Origin: Candidatus Methanophagales archaeon
Lineage (GTDB): Archaea; Halobacteriota; Syntropharchaeia; Alkanophagales; Methanospirareceae
Assembly (NCBI GenBank): GCA_021161765.1
Contig: JAGGZZ010000076.1
Location: 1 to 9,561, forward strand
Length of the DNA stretch: 9,561 nucleotides
Direction: 5' to 3'
How positions within the stretch are numbered: the first letter of the stretch is position 1; each line of letters begins with the position of its first letter. Both the position numbers and the translations under genes were made by a program. The notes beneath the pieces are model-generated. The model ran no database searches and was not told the DNA's origin. It saw only the letters and a program-made list of their open reading frames with translations. Shown here one piece after another: positions 1-6,479 of the stretch.

Positions 1-1192
1 AACCGATGCAATCCCAAGCACGTGGAAATAATTCCCAAGTTCCGCACTGTCAATATACCGCGTCAATACCGAAAGCAACTCTGATAGCGTCACACTCTTC
101 GTATCAAAACCGTTCTCATCATAATCCAGCAAATGCCCCAGCACCGCAGCTTCTATTATTACTTTCGTCTCTTCTTTTCCAAAAAGCTTGTGCTTCTTCT
201 CCGCAACCACATACCTCGACCGCAGATTCAAACGCAACTTTCCCGTTGCTTCTTCATAACCCTTTTTCAACGTGTTCAAATTTAAAATCTTATCCACATC
301 ATCAAACTTACGATGATGACTCCATGCGGTTATCCGCCGTTCCTTACCCTCTAACGGGTTATCTATCCTTTTCGGAAGTTCATTCATCTTGATGTCAAAT
401 CTGCCAATGTAGTTCAGCTCATGAATCATCGCAACGTCCTTCGTTACAAATCGCTTCACCTCGCCGCCTTCTAAAATCGCCTTGATTTTTCCTAATCGCT
501 CTTCTACTTCTCTTTTATCGCCCTCAAATTCTATGAGCCGGGAATTCAAAGCCTCCTTTCCCTTTTCTTTTTCCACAACTTCCCGCTCTAAACGTCTCAG
601 TATTCCTTCCAACCGCATCCCCCCCTCTTTTATCTCTTCTCCACCTTTTAAGCTCTTTTCTAACTCGGAAAGGCTTTGGTTGATGCCCTCTATTATCTCC
701 TTTCTTTCTTCCACCGATTTTGCGATTGCTCCTTCGATGTCCCCCCAAACACCAACGGGTCCAATACCGTATTTTCTGATATATTCCGTTGCTGCAAGCT
801 CCATCTTCCTTAGCCTACCGCTGTAAACTCGCTTGAACGCAAGCGCCAAATCGCCTCGTATCTCGCTCCCTATTATCCTGTCCATCTGGTCCTCTTTAAA
901 TCCATGCTCTGGGCTTCGCTCACCGTTATCCGAAAACGATACCACTAACTTCAACTTCGCCATTACAACGTTCGCTTCCAGAAACCCGTTTGTCTCTCCC
1001 TCTGGAACGCATTTGGTGAGATATTCCCCCTCAACTCTTCTTATTTCATCCCACCACTGCCTTCTAATATACTCTTCTGTCCCTTTCAATTTCTCCAAAT
1101 CCATCTCCGGGCTCGCTACCGTCTTTGGCAGCTTATTCAACCTTTCCAAATCCCAATTCCCATCCCCATCTTCATGCCCCCATCATTCCCAT
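1..1192 (-). CDS. Unrecognised coiled-coil protein, C-terminus beyond the left edge, probable frameshift near the start
   Basis: The minus strand is open from 1182 to the window edge, giving about 392 visible codons. I do not recognise the family. The N-terminal third is charged and carries a Trp-rich stretch (RRQWWDEIRRVEG). The region at about 715-450 is a long heptad-like helical segment rich in E/K/R/L, probably a coiled coil. The C-terminal part is mixed alpha/beta with no Walker A or nuclease motif in the visible portion. The open frame itself has no good start: ATG 1104 lacks a spaced ribosome binding site. A TATA box (1215-1222) points to a leaderless ATG at 1192, which reads MGMMGA then stop. 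Removing one G from the G5 run at 1177-1181 joins it to the long frame (MGMMGHEDGDG...). The start is therefore uncertain, and the entry is either a frameshifted gene or one beginning at 1104. Confidence 0.7.
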
Positions 1193-1214
1193 ACTATTGC
1201 GTTATATTTCACAG

Positions 1215-1222
1215 TATTTAAA
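1215..1222 (-). promoter_or_regulatory. TATA box for the coiled-coil gene, leaderless type
   Basis: The minus strand reads TTTAAATA, centred about 26 nt before the ATG at 1192. This is the usual archaeal distance from TATA centre to transcription start, so the transcript probably begins at or next to that ATG. The box supports 1192 rather than 1104 as the original start. Confidence 0.55.
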
Positions 1223-1267
1223 ACTTTCGATTTTTTTACTTTTGTTATTTCGGGAATTGCCTTTAAC

Positions 1268-1328
1268 GTTTACCGCCGAGATCGCGGAGAGCGATGAGAT
1301 GATGTTCTCTGCGTGCTCCGCGGTAAAC
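1268..1328. repeat. 61-bp palindromic dispersed-type repeat between two genes
   Basis: The arms 1268-1290 and 1306-1328 are inverted copies matching at 19 of 23 positions. They end in a perfect 9-bp pair (GTTTACCGC / GCGGTAAAC), and the loop is 15 nt (1291-1305). The arm content (accgcggag..cgcagaga) resembles a class of dispersed intergenic palindromes I know from many bacterial and archaeal genomes. The copy number here cannot be judged because only one copy is in the window. It lies between the stop of the 190-aa gene (1342) and the promoter of the coiled-coil gene, so it could also shape the mRNA 3' end. Confidence 0.7.
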
Positions 1329-1341
1329 ATGTACACCACCA

Positions 1342-1914
1342 TCATTCTCCCTCAAATTTCACATTGAAGTAAGAGAAATCCCTCATCAAATCCTTTTTCA
1401 GCCATTTCGGCGCATCTTCTATCCCCTCCAACCGAATATCCGCCGTTGTTTCTCCCCCTCGTGAATCTTCTTTTAAAACGACTTTTACACTGACTCCCCC
1501 TTTCCCTCTCCTCATATATACTATATATCCCATCTCAGAAAAACTGTCGCTGAGGTACCTGTGCTCCCTGAGCGTAGAATTCTTCTTACTAAAAATAAAG
1601 CTAATCAACTTCTCCACCGACTTTATATTATCCTTAAACACCACTTTTAAACTTTCTATCCGCTTCTCTGGTTCTAACTTCTCTATCTCCGCTTTGTATA
1701 TCTCTACCCTTCCCGCGCTTATCTTGGAATACAACTCCTCAAGGAAATCGCTTATGTTATCTAAATCTGCCTTCACAACTATCGCTTTCACTTCCGATAC
1801 CTTTCCCTTCCCTTTCCCCTCGCCTTCCGCTTCCCATTTGTCTATAACATACCGCACTCGCTTCTTCTCCGTGTCGTCCGCACAATCCATGACGATGATA
1901 TGTGTTGTTGCCAT
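1342..1914 (-). CDS. Unrecognised 190-aa protein
   Basis: A complete ORF of 190 residues with no family I recognise. The N-terminus (MATTHIIVMDCADD) looks like a beta strand followed by an acidic turn. A low-complexity linker EGEGKGKGK sits at about residues 30-38. The remainder alternates predicted helices and strands (SVKVVLKED, TADIRLEG) and ends in an acidic tail. There is no signal peptide, membrane segment or obvious catalytic motif, so a cytoplasmic location is likely. A TATA box 28 nt upstream puts transcription start at the ATG, so the gene is probably leaderless. It lies 83 bp downstream of aconitase-X on the same strand and 149 bp upstream of the coiled-coil gene, and each appears to have its own promoter. 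Pairing with the coiled-coil gene is only a positional inference. Confidence 0.8.
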   Translation of the reverse strand: MATTHIIVMDCADDTEKKRVRYVIDKWEAEGEGKGKGKVSEVKAIVVKADLDNISDFLEELYSKISAGRVEIYKAEIEKLEPEKRIESLKVVFKDNIKSVEKLISFIFSKKNSTLREHRYLSDSFSEMGYIVYMRRGKGGVSVKVVLKEDSRGGETTADIRLEGIEDAPKWLKKDLMRDFSYFNVKFEGE

Positions 1915-1937
1915 CGCTATACTATAATTTATCGTAG

Positions 1938-1946
1938 TATATAAAA
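1938..1946 (-). promoter_or_regulatory. TATA box for the 190-aa gene
   Basis: The minus strand reads TTTTATATA, centred about 28 nt before ATG 1914. A purine-rich stretch (cgaaaaaag) lies further upstream, partly where a BRE would be expected. The spacing predicts a leaderless transcript, and there is no ribosome binding site ahead of the ATG, which agrees with that reading. Confidence 0.6.
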
Positions 1947-1997
1947 CAATAGTACTTTTTTCGATTGTATTGGATACTTTTAGGTAGAGCTACTTAA

Positions 1998-3206
1998 TCA
2001 AAACGCTCGCCTAACACAATCCTCCGTCTTGCACAACTTCGCTTCCGCATCCCCACACAGAAGAGGTACGTATCGCAGCATTTTACCCGAGTTGGTCAAT
2101 ACGCAATCGTAGTGCTCAAAAGCAGGGGACACCACGAAACAGGTATCGCAAATCACCTTGACGCCGTAGCTCGCTATCCGCTCCGCTATTTGCTGCATTT
2201 GAGTGTTCTGCATTACTGCACGTGCGGTGAATATAAAGAACTCGAGATCTTTTTTTATCTTTCTTCCTTTACCTTCGCATTCTGCTCTCAAGAGCTCGTA
2301 TAACCGTTTCAGTTCGATAGAAGAGCAATGCGGGCAGCCTATCGCTATCACGTCGGGTTCGCAGGAGCTGACGTAAAAGGCTTCTATATCCTCTTTTTCT
2401 ATCTCTATTTTCTCTTCGGGTTCTAAATTCAACTCCTTTTCATCGACGCCCGTTACAGCTTCGGGCGTTATTCCTTTTATATGATACATCCCTACGGACC
2501 CGGTGGCTCCTATCGCGGCGGATAAATGTTTCAGCTCATCTGTGCTCGGAAGCGAGGAAGGGGGAAGTTCTATCAGCGGTATTTTACTTTCTACAAGGTC
2601 GCCTATCAGAAACCCGAGGGCGCTGTAGTCTGCATCTGCGAGGTCGCAGTTCACAGATACCTTTACCCCTGGCTTCCTGTTCTCAGATTGGTGAAGCCCA
2701 TAAAAAGGTGTTTTCCCTATAAGCGCAGCGGCAAGAGCCGAAGGTGCGCCTTCCATGTTCGTCCTCGCACCCAGAACAGAATTAGCGTACAAAACAGCCG
2801 ATGATTCCGCCCATGCGATATGTTCGCCCTTTGCCGGTGCATGACCGATGAGGTAAGGGATACAGGTGCATTCGGCGGAGATGCCGAGTTTTTTATACGC
2901 ATCAAGCACGTTTGTTTGATTAACCGCAAACGCTTCTGAAATGCCCATTTCCGCCCATTTCTCGGTGTCCATACCAATAGGATTCAAGGTACTTTTGACT
3001 TTTACCGTGCCTTCAAGGCGGCTTATGAATTCAAAAGCGTCACCGATGGTTTTGTAGGATACGCCCGATATGTGTGCGCTTTTTATGGGTATCAACTCAG
3101 TTGCGTGATTTATGTCGCCAATTGCGACAAGAATTTCCATTGCTTTTTGCTTCGTCCATCCTTCCTCTCCTTCGTATACTTGCTCTTCTTCTTTGGTCAG
3201 GTGCAT
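1998..3206 (-). CDS. Aconitase X catalytic protein, probable phosphomevalonate dehydratase large subunit
   Basis: 402 residues, the usual length of the aconitase-X catalytic domain (formerly DUF521). The start MHLTKEEEQVYEGEEG and the segment ending LIPIKSAHISGVSYKTIGD match the family pattern. In archaea this protein is known as the large subunit of the Fe-S enzyme that dehydrates (R)-5-phosphomevalonate to trans-anhydromevalonate 5-phosphate in the modified mevalonate route to isoprenoids. Cysteines at 113/115 (CTC), 291/294 (CPHC) and 353/356 (CDTC) are candidate cluster ligands; the family uses three. Family members elsewhere act on hydroxyproline derivatives, but those belong to bacterial operons not seen here. 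The small swivel subunit (DUF126) is usually a neighbour and is absent from both sides in this window. A TATA-like box lies just upstream of the ATG. Confidence 0.9.
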   Translation of the reverse strand: MHLTKEEEQVYEGEEGWTKQKAMEILVAIGDINHATELIPIKSAHISGVSYKTIGDAFEFISRLEGTVKVKSTLNPIGMDTEKWAEMGISEAFAVNQTNVLDAYKKLGISAECTCIPYLIGHAPAKGEHIAWAESSAVLYANSVLGARTNMEGAPSALAAALIGKTPFYGLHQSENRKPGVKVSVNCDLADADYSALGFLIGDLVESKIPLIELPPSSLPSTDELKHLSAAIGATGSVGMYHIKGITPEAVTGVDEKELNLEPEEKIEIEKEDIEAFYVSSCEPDVIAIGCPHCSSIELKRLYELLRAECEGKGRKIKKDLEFFIFTARAVMQNTQMQQIAERIASYGVKVICDTCFVVSPAFEHYDCVLTNSGKMLRYVPLLCGDAEAKLCKTEDCVRRAF

Positions 3207-3225
3207 TTGTCGTTTCCCTACTTGC

Positions 3226-3235
3226 GATTAAAAAT
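3226..3235 (-). promoter_or_regulatory. TATA-like box for aconitase-X
   Basis: The minus strand reads ATTTTTAATC, centred about 25 nt before ATG 3206. No ribosome binding site stands at normal spacing before the ATG, so a leaderless or near-leaderless transcript is likely. The box is a weaker TATA match than the others in the window. Confidence 0.4.
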
Positions 3236-3277
3236 CTTTCTTTTTGTAAAAAAGAAAACCTGTGCTAAAAGAAAAGG

Positions 3278-3285
3278 TATTTAAA
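3278..3285 (+). promoter_or_regulatory. TATA box for the small RHH gene
   Basis: TATTTAAA. The expected transcription start is at about 3305-3310. That is downstream of the first in-frame ATG (3297) but upstream of ATG 3321, which has GGTGAT (3308-3313) ahead of it. The box therefore argues for translation starting at 3321. Confidence 0.5.
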
Positions 3286-3320
3286 CACGTAAATCAATGA
3301 AAACATTGGTGATAACAAAA

Positions 3321-3479
3321 ATGGTAAAAGTATCTTTGGATTTGGAGGAGGATTTGCATAAAGCGATAAGGAAGAAAGCGATAGACAAAGGGATAACAAT
3401 GAAAGCGCATATAATCGAACTTATCGAAAAGGGAAAAAGAGTAGAAGAGACTGAGGATATAGAAAAAGCTGAAGAGTAG
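3321..3479 (+). CDS. Small ribbon-helix-helix (CopG/VapB-like) protein
   Basis: A 52-aa protein, MVKVSLDLEEDLHKAIRKKA at its start. It has the CopG/Arc layout: a short N-terminal strand (VKVSLDL, residues 2-8), helix 1 (about 9-24), a G-I-T turn, and helix 2 (MKAHIIELIEKGKR, about 27-40), then an acidic tail. Such proteins form DNA-binding dimers and are often antitoxins or autoregulators. I chose ATG 3321 over in-frame ATG 3297 because GGTGAT lies 7 nt ahead of it and because the TATA box at 3278-3285 predicts a transcript starting after 3297. The gene diverges from aconitase-X with 114 bp between the start codons. No intact toxin gene follows. The downstream sequence stays in the same frame but is broken by stops, so a partner may have decayed. 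Confidence 0.65.
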   Translation: MVKVSLDLEEDLHKAIRKKAIDKGITMKAHIIELIEKGKRVEETEDIEKAEE

Positions 3480-4001
3480 TCTGCTACTGTATATACAAAT
3501 AGCATAGTGAAATGGTTAGTTATTACATAAGGGAATGAGGTAGTTAGGACTTTCAAAATCAGCGGTATAAAAGTAACTGATGGCATGAAGAGATATAAAG
3601 GTGTAAACGTTATGGAGATTATTCGAGTTCAAGTGCATGTCGTATAAGACGGGTTATATGACATGGGTATTGGAAAACGGCTTAAAAAAGTTTATTCGCA
3701 TTTCAAAGGGGTTTTAGACGACTTAAAATATTATATGACATAGTGTGTCATTAAAGAATCAAAAACATGGGTAGATTATATGCCATTAGAGCGGTATCGC
3801 GATACTTTTTATATCTTTCATTACTTTTAATCTTTTGAATATGAAAATGTAACGGTTACAAATGGTACAAATATAACAGGTGGCATATATACTACAAGAG
3901 GTGTTAATATAGCCGATGCGGTAATTTCTGATATCCGAGTTGCATCCGTATTTGCATTCTCAGTGAATTTTTCATCCACCCACAATGAAATTTATTATTG
4001 A
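3480..4001 (+). pseudogene. Decayed coding sequence in one frame, unrecognised
   Basis: Continuing in the frame of the RHH gene, this stretch has only five stops in 174 codons (3528, 3645, 3741, 3828, 3999; a mixture of TAA, TAG and TGA). The segments between them read like protein, for example GIKVTDGMKRYKGVNVMEII, MGIGKRLKKVYSHFKGVLDD (from 3663) and NVTVTNGTNITGGIYTTRGV (from about 3846). Mixed stop types argue against recoding and for decay. The first segment (VYTNSIVKWLV) faintly resembles the start of a PIN-domain VapC toxin, but its first acidic residue is missing and I do not rely on it. No domain can be named. The alternative is AT-rich intergenic DNA with a chance open frame. Confidence 0.35.
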
Positions 4002-4012
4002 TCCCTTTTTCG

Positions 4013-4022
4013 TTTGTTATAT
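4013..4022 (+). promoter_or_regulatory. Possible TATA box for the NFACT gene
   Basis: TTGTTATATT. If used, it would start transcription near 4045 and leave a leader of about 120 nt before ATG 4165. That contrasts with the leaderless pattern of the minus-strand genes. The match is modest, and other AT-rich stretches nearby could serve. Confidence 0.3.
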
Positions 4023-4163
4023 TGCAAAACGCAATAATAATACCTTTTAGCTAAGCCTTCGCTTATCTTGTTTGCTATTATTCCCAATGTTGCCGTTTTC
4101 AAACTTTCTTGCCCAAAGGAAGTTTTTTCTTTTGATAAACCTTTTCTTCCTAAGGAAAGGTTT
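4021..4163 (+). promoter_or_regulatory. Leader of the NFACT gene with consecutive stem-loops
   Basis: Four inverted repeats follow one another. They are 4021-4035 (ATTGC/GCAAT), 4052-4065 (TAAGC, loop CTTC, GCTTA), 4101-4125 (a 10-bp stem including one G-T pair, AAACTTTCTT/AAGGAAGTTT) and 4137-4163 (11 bp with a 4-nt bulge). The last two are similar to each other, and each carries AAGGAA in its 3' arm. The last hairpin ends two bases before ATG 4165 and contains the purine-rich ribosome binding site, so it could mask it. This is a structural observation only; no known riboswitch class is recognised. The first hairpin may lie upstream of the transcript start. Confidence 0.4.
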
Positions 4164-4164
4164 C

Positions 4165-6147
4165 ATGAAAGAATCAATGAGCACCGTGGACATAGCAGCT
4201 ATCGTTACTGAGCTACAAGAGCTGTTAGGAGCACGAGTCGTGAAAGCGTATCAGCCGGGTAAAGAAGAAATCCGACTGAAACTCCATCACAAAGACAAAG
4301 GCAGCGTGGATTTGATTATCGAAGCAGGTAGGAGGATTCACATCACTAAATATAAAAGACCCTCACCGAGAATGCCTTCTAACTTCTCGATGTACCTCAG
4401 AAAACACCTTGGCGGCGGCAGGATTGCTCAAATACAGCAGCTTGACTTCGACCGGATAGTGAAGATAACGATAGAGAGGTGGGATAAAACACTCAGTTTG
4501 GTCGCCGAACTGCTTCCAAGGGGAAACATTGTGGTTATTGGCGAGAAGGGGGAGATCGTGCAGCCGTTGAGGAGAAAGACCTTTGCATCAAGGAAAATAA
4601 AAGTGGGTGAGAAGTATGAACGTCCCCCTTCACGAGGAAATCCATTGGAAATGAACGAGCAGGAACTGGCGGAGCTTTGCAAACAGGAAAAGAACAAAGG
4701 CATTGGTGTGGTCAGGGTTCTTGCATCAGAGCTGGGTTTAGGCAGATTATACGCGGAAGAAGTGTGTGAAAAAGGGGGGATAGAAAAAGAAAAGAAAGCG
4801 GATGAACTCAATTCGGATGACCTAAAAGCCATTCGTGCGGCAATACGTGCTATATTTGAGCCCATATTAAAAAACGATAAGTCCAAGCTGAAAGCCCATG
4901 TCGTGATGGAAAAGGAAGGCAAAGAAAAAATGGACGTGCTCCCTCTTGAGTTGAGCATCTATAAAACCAACGAGAAAGTGTTTTTTCCTTCTTTTAACGA
5001 TGCTGCGGATGATTTTTTCACCGCTCAAATAGCAGAAGAAGTAGAAGAACGAGCGAAAAACGAACACGAAAAGGAGGTTGGGAAGTACGAACGGATTTTG
5101 AACGAGCAACTCGATGCGCTTCGCAAATTCAAAATAAAGGAGGAAGAAAGCATAAATAAGGGTGAGCTCATCTATGCACGGTACACTGAGATAGAAAATA
5201 CCTTGCAAGAAATGGGCAAAACAATAAGCCCTTACAGGGCTTGCGGGGTCGTGGGGCGGAGCCCCACAAAAGTTGTCACGTTGACTCTACCCGGTACCGG
5301 CGTTCAACTTGAACTCGATACTTCGGTTTCTCTGCATAAGAATGCCGGCGCGTATTATGAAAAGGCAAAAATATTCAGGAAGAAGCGGGAAGGCGTGGAA
5401 CGTGCGATAGAGGGGACGAAAAAGAAGATAAAGGCGGAAAAGGAGAAAGGAATAAGCATAGAAAAGGAGTTGATGCCAGAGCGAAAAAGGCTAAAGAAAA
5501 AAGAGGAATGGTATGAAAAATTCAGGTGGTTCGAGACTTCAGATGGTTTTCTTGTAGTGGGCGGGAAAGACGCCATATCCAATGAGATACTTGTGAAGAA
5601 GTATATGGACGCAGATGACCTCTTTTTTCATACGCAGGCGGAGGGCGCACCGGCAGTAATAGCGAAGACGGGCGGTAAAGAAGTTTCAGAGGAAGGTTTA
5701 AAGGAGATAGCGCAGTTTGCAGCTTCTTATTCGAATTTGTGGAAATACGGATTCTACGAAGGCGAGTGTTATTGCGTTACGGGCGAGCAGGTGAGTAAGA
5801 CACCGCCGTCGGGAGAATACATAAAGAGAGGGAGTTTTGTGGTGCGAGGTAAAAGGAAATATTTCAAAGCGGCGTTAGGGCTGTGCATAGGTATTGAAAA
5901 GGCAGGGAACAGGTTGGTTGTGTGTCCCGTTTCGGATCCGCAGCGGAGCAAGCTGGATAATTTCGTGGAACTCGAACCTGGTGGCGATGTGGGAAAAAAC
6001 GAGTTATCAAAGGAAATTGTGAAGTTCTTTGTTGATGGTGCGAAAGGAGAAGAGAGAGAGGAAATTAAACGGATAGCAACACAGGATAAGATATTGAGTT
6101 TTCTGCCGCCTGGGAAGTCAAGGGTAAAAGGGGTTTATCCACAGTAA
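4165..6147 (+). CDS. NFACT family protein, archaeal RqcH/Rqc2 homologue
   Basis: 660 residues from ATG 4165, a normal length for archaeal NFACT proteins. In order: an NFACT-N domain (about 6-160, with MPSNFSMYLRKHLGG and Asp96-Arg97 in QLDFDR, matching the Asp-Arg pair needed for tRNA use in RqcH), a helix-hairpin-helix-like region (about 165-235), coiled coils (about 290-353 and 393-450), and an NFACT-R/DUF814 domain (about 450-560, with GFLVVGGKDA). The family binds stalled 50S subunits carrying nascent chain-tRNA and extends the chain in ribosome-associated quality control; the archaeal role is inferred. The frame opens earlier, at 4072, but that extension is a hydrophobic, leader-derived stretch unlike the family. 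Purine-rich AAGGAAAGG precedes 4165; ATG 4177 (MSTVDI) is also possible. A repeat inserted at 5226-5267 encodes about residues 354-368, between the coiled coils. Confidence 0.92.
   Translation: MKESMSTVDIAAIVTELQELLGARVVKAYQPGKEEIRLKLHHKDKGSVDLIIEAGRRIHITKYKRPSPRMPSNFSMYLRKHLGGGRIAQIQQLDFDRIVKITIERWDKTLSLVAELLPRGNIVVIGEKGEIVQPLRRKTFASRKIKVGEKYERPPSRGNPLEMNEQELAELCKQEKNKGIGVVRVLASELGLGRLYAEEVCEKGGIEKEKKADELNSDDLKAIRAAIRAIFEPILKNDKSKLKAHVVMEKEGKEKMDVLPLELSIYKTNEKVFFPSFNDAADDFFTAQIAEEVEERAKNEHEKEVGKYERILNEQLDALRKFKIKEEESINKGELIYARYTEIENTLQEMGKTISPYRACGVVGRSPTKVVTLTLPGTGVQLELDTSVSLHKNAGAYYEKAKIFRKKREGVERAIEGTKKKIKAEKEKGISIEKELMPERKRLKKKEEWYEKFRWFETSDGFLVVGGKDAISNEILVKKYMDADDLFFHTQAEGAPAVIAKTGGKEVSEEGLKEIAQFAASYSNLWKYGFYEGECYCVTGEQVSKTPPSGEYIKRGSFVVRGKRKYFKAALGLCIGIEKAGNRLVVCPVSDPQRSKLDNFVELEPGGDVGKNELSKEIVKFFVDGAKGEEREEIKRIATQDKILSFLPPGKSRVKGVYPQ
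5226..5267 (+). repeat. GC-rich double-hairpin repeat inside the NFACT coding sequence
   Basis: Two perfect stems stand side by side. AAGCCCT/AGGGCTT (5226-5242) has a 3-nt loop, and GTGGGGC/GCCCCAC (5251-5267) has loop GGA. They are joined by GCGGGGTC. A second copy with the same architecture lies at 8200-8243, outside any gene. Here it is read in frame as SPYRACGVVGRSPT. That composition is unlike the charged coiled coil around it, so the repeat was probably inserted at a tolerated loop between the two coils. Confidence 0.75.
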
Positions 6148-6254
6148 AAAGTAAAAACGATCGGAAGGAAGATTGAAAAGTGGTAAAGTGTGGGGTGCAC
6201 CCCTAAAAGTAGACACTAAGTTAAGAAATAAGAAAAATGAAAAAGGGGTGCAAG

Positions 6255-6356
6255 ATGAAAAGAAGGAGGCAATGCACACGGGATTTCAAAATTGGTGTAG
6301 TTAGAGAGGTCGAGAGTGGGAAACCGCTTGCAAGAAAAGGAGGGTTGCAAGTATGA
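6255..6356 (+). pseudogene. IS3 orfA remnant (N-terminus joined to the extreme C-terminus)
   Basis: A 33-codon frame with ATG at 6255, preceded by GGGGTG. The first 26 residues match the start of IS3-family OrfA helix-turn-helix proteins. The last residues (RKGGLQV) look like the end of such a protein, so roughly 70 codons were lost in frame. The TGA stop (6354-6356) overlaps the orfB ATG (6353-6355) in an ATGA arrangement. Confidence 0.65.
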
Positions 6357-6454
6357 AATACATGCTCGTAAAGGAGAGTCTTGATTCGGGGATTCAAATA
6401 TCAGTACAGCGAGCAACTCAGTTATTGGGCATCAGCAGATGCGGTTTCTATTGA
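6353..6454 (+). pseudogene. IS3 orfB (transposase) N-terminal remnant
   Basis: 33 codons that match the region ahead of the catalytic domain in IS3 OrfB proteins: MKYxLVKE at the start, then a QLLGISRxGFY helix-turn-helix-like motif. It ends at TGA 6452-6454. The integrase core with its DDE residues is gone. Confidence 0.65.
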
Positions 6455-6479
6455 TATCTCCATTCGCACGAGGTCAACA

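Larger units (their letters stand above)
6191..6477 (+). mobile_element. IS3-family insertion sequence remnant, internally deleted
   Basis: The left end is TGGGGTGCACCCC followed by TAAAAGTAGACACT (6191-6217), the typical form of IS3-group termini. An orfA start at 6255 reads MKRRRQCTRDFKIGVVREVE SGKPLA. It then jumps to ARKGGLQV and stops at 6356, giving 33 aa where a full orfA has about 100. The jump looks like an internal deletion of the rest of the HTH and the leucine zipper. orfB starts at 6353, overlapping the orfA stop, and reads MKYMLVKESLDSGIQISVQR ATQLLGISRCGFY to a TGA at 6452. In-frame YLHSHEV after the TGA suggests that the stop replaced a Trp codon. The DDE catalytic core and the right terminus are missing, so the element cannot move by itself. 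Confidence 0.75.

Noticed and set aside
905..925. A third, intragenic copy of the GC-rich repeat (a short hairpin around TGGGCTTCGCTCA)
   Set aside because: Only a 5-bp stem with one wobble pair and none of the shared linker or first hairpin; likely chance.
6..1297. Several plus-strand open frames over the left-edge gene
   Set aside because: They are low-complexity Ser/Pro/Phe-rich mirror images of the charged minus-strand coding sequence.
3297..3320. Eight extra N-terminal residues of the RHH protein
   Set aside because: The TATA box predicts a transcript starting after this ATG, and GGTGAT is properly spaced for ATG 3321.
3480..3530. VapC-like PIN toxin start after the RHH gene, making a VapBC pair
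   Set aside because: The resemblance rests on about ten residues, lacks the first acidic residue and is broken by a stop.
3480..4001. Stop-codon recoding (for example TAG as pyrrolysine) to read through the frame
   Set aside because: All three stop codons occur, so no single recoding would open the frame.
4072..4164. Hydrophobic N-terminal extension of the NFACT frame that could pass for a signal peptide
   Set aside because: It corresponds to the hairpin-containing leader, is not found at the start of this cytoplasmic family, and a better-placed start with a purine-rich site is at 4165.
5291..5300. Perfect 10-bp palindrome CCGGTACCGG
   Set aside because: Lies within ordinary coding sequence (PGTG) and is short enough to arise by chance.
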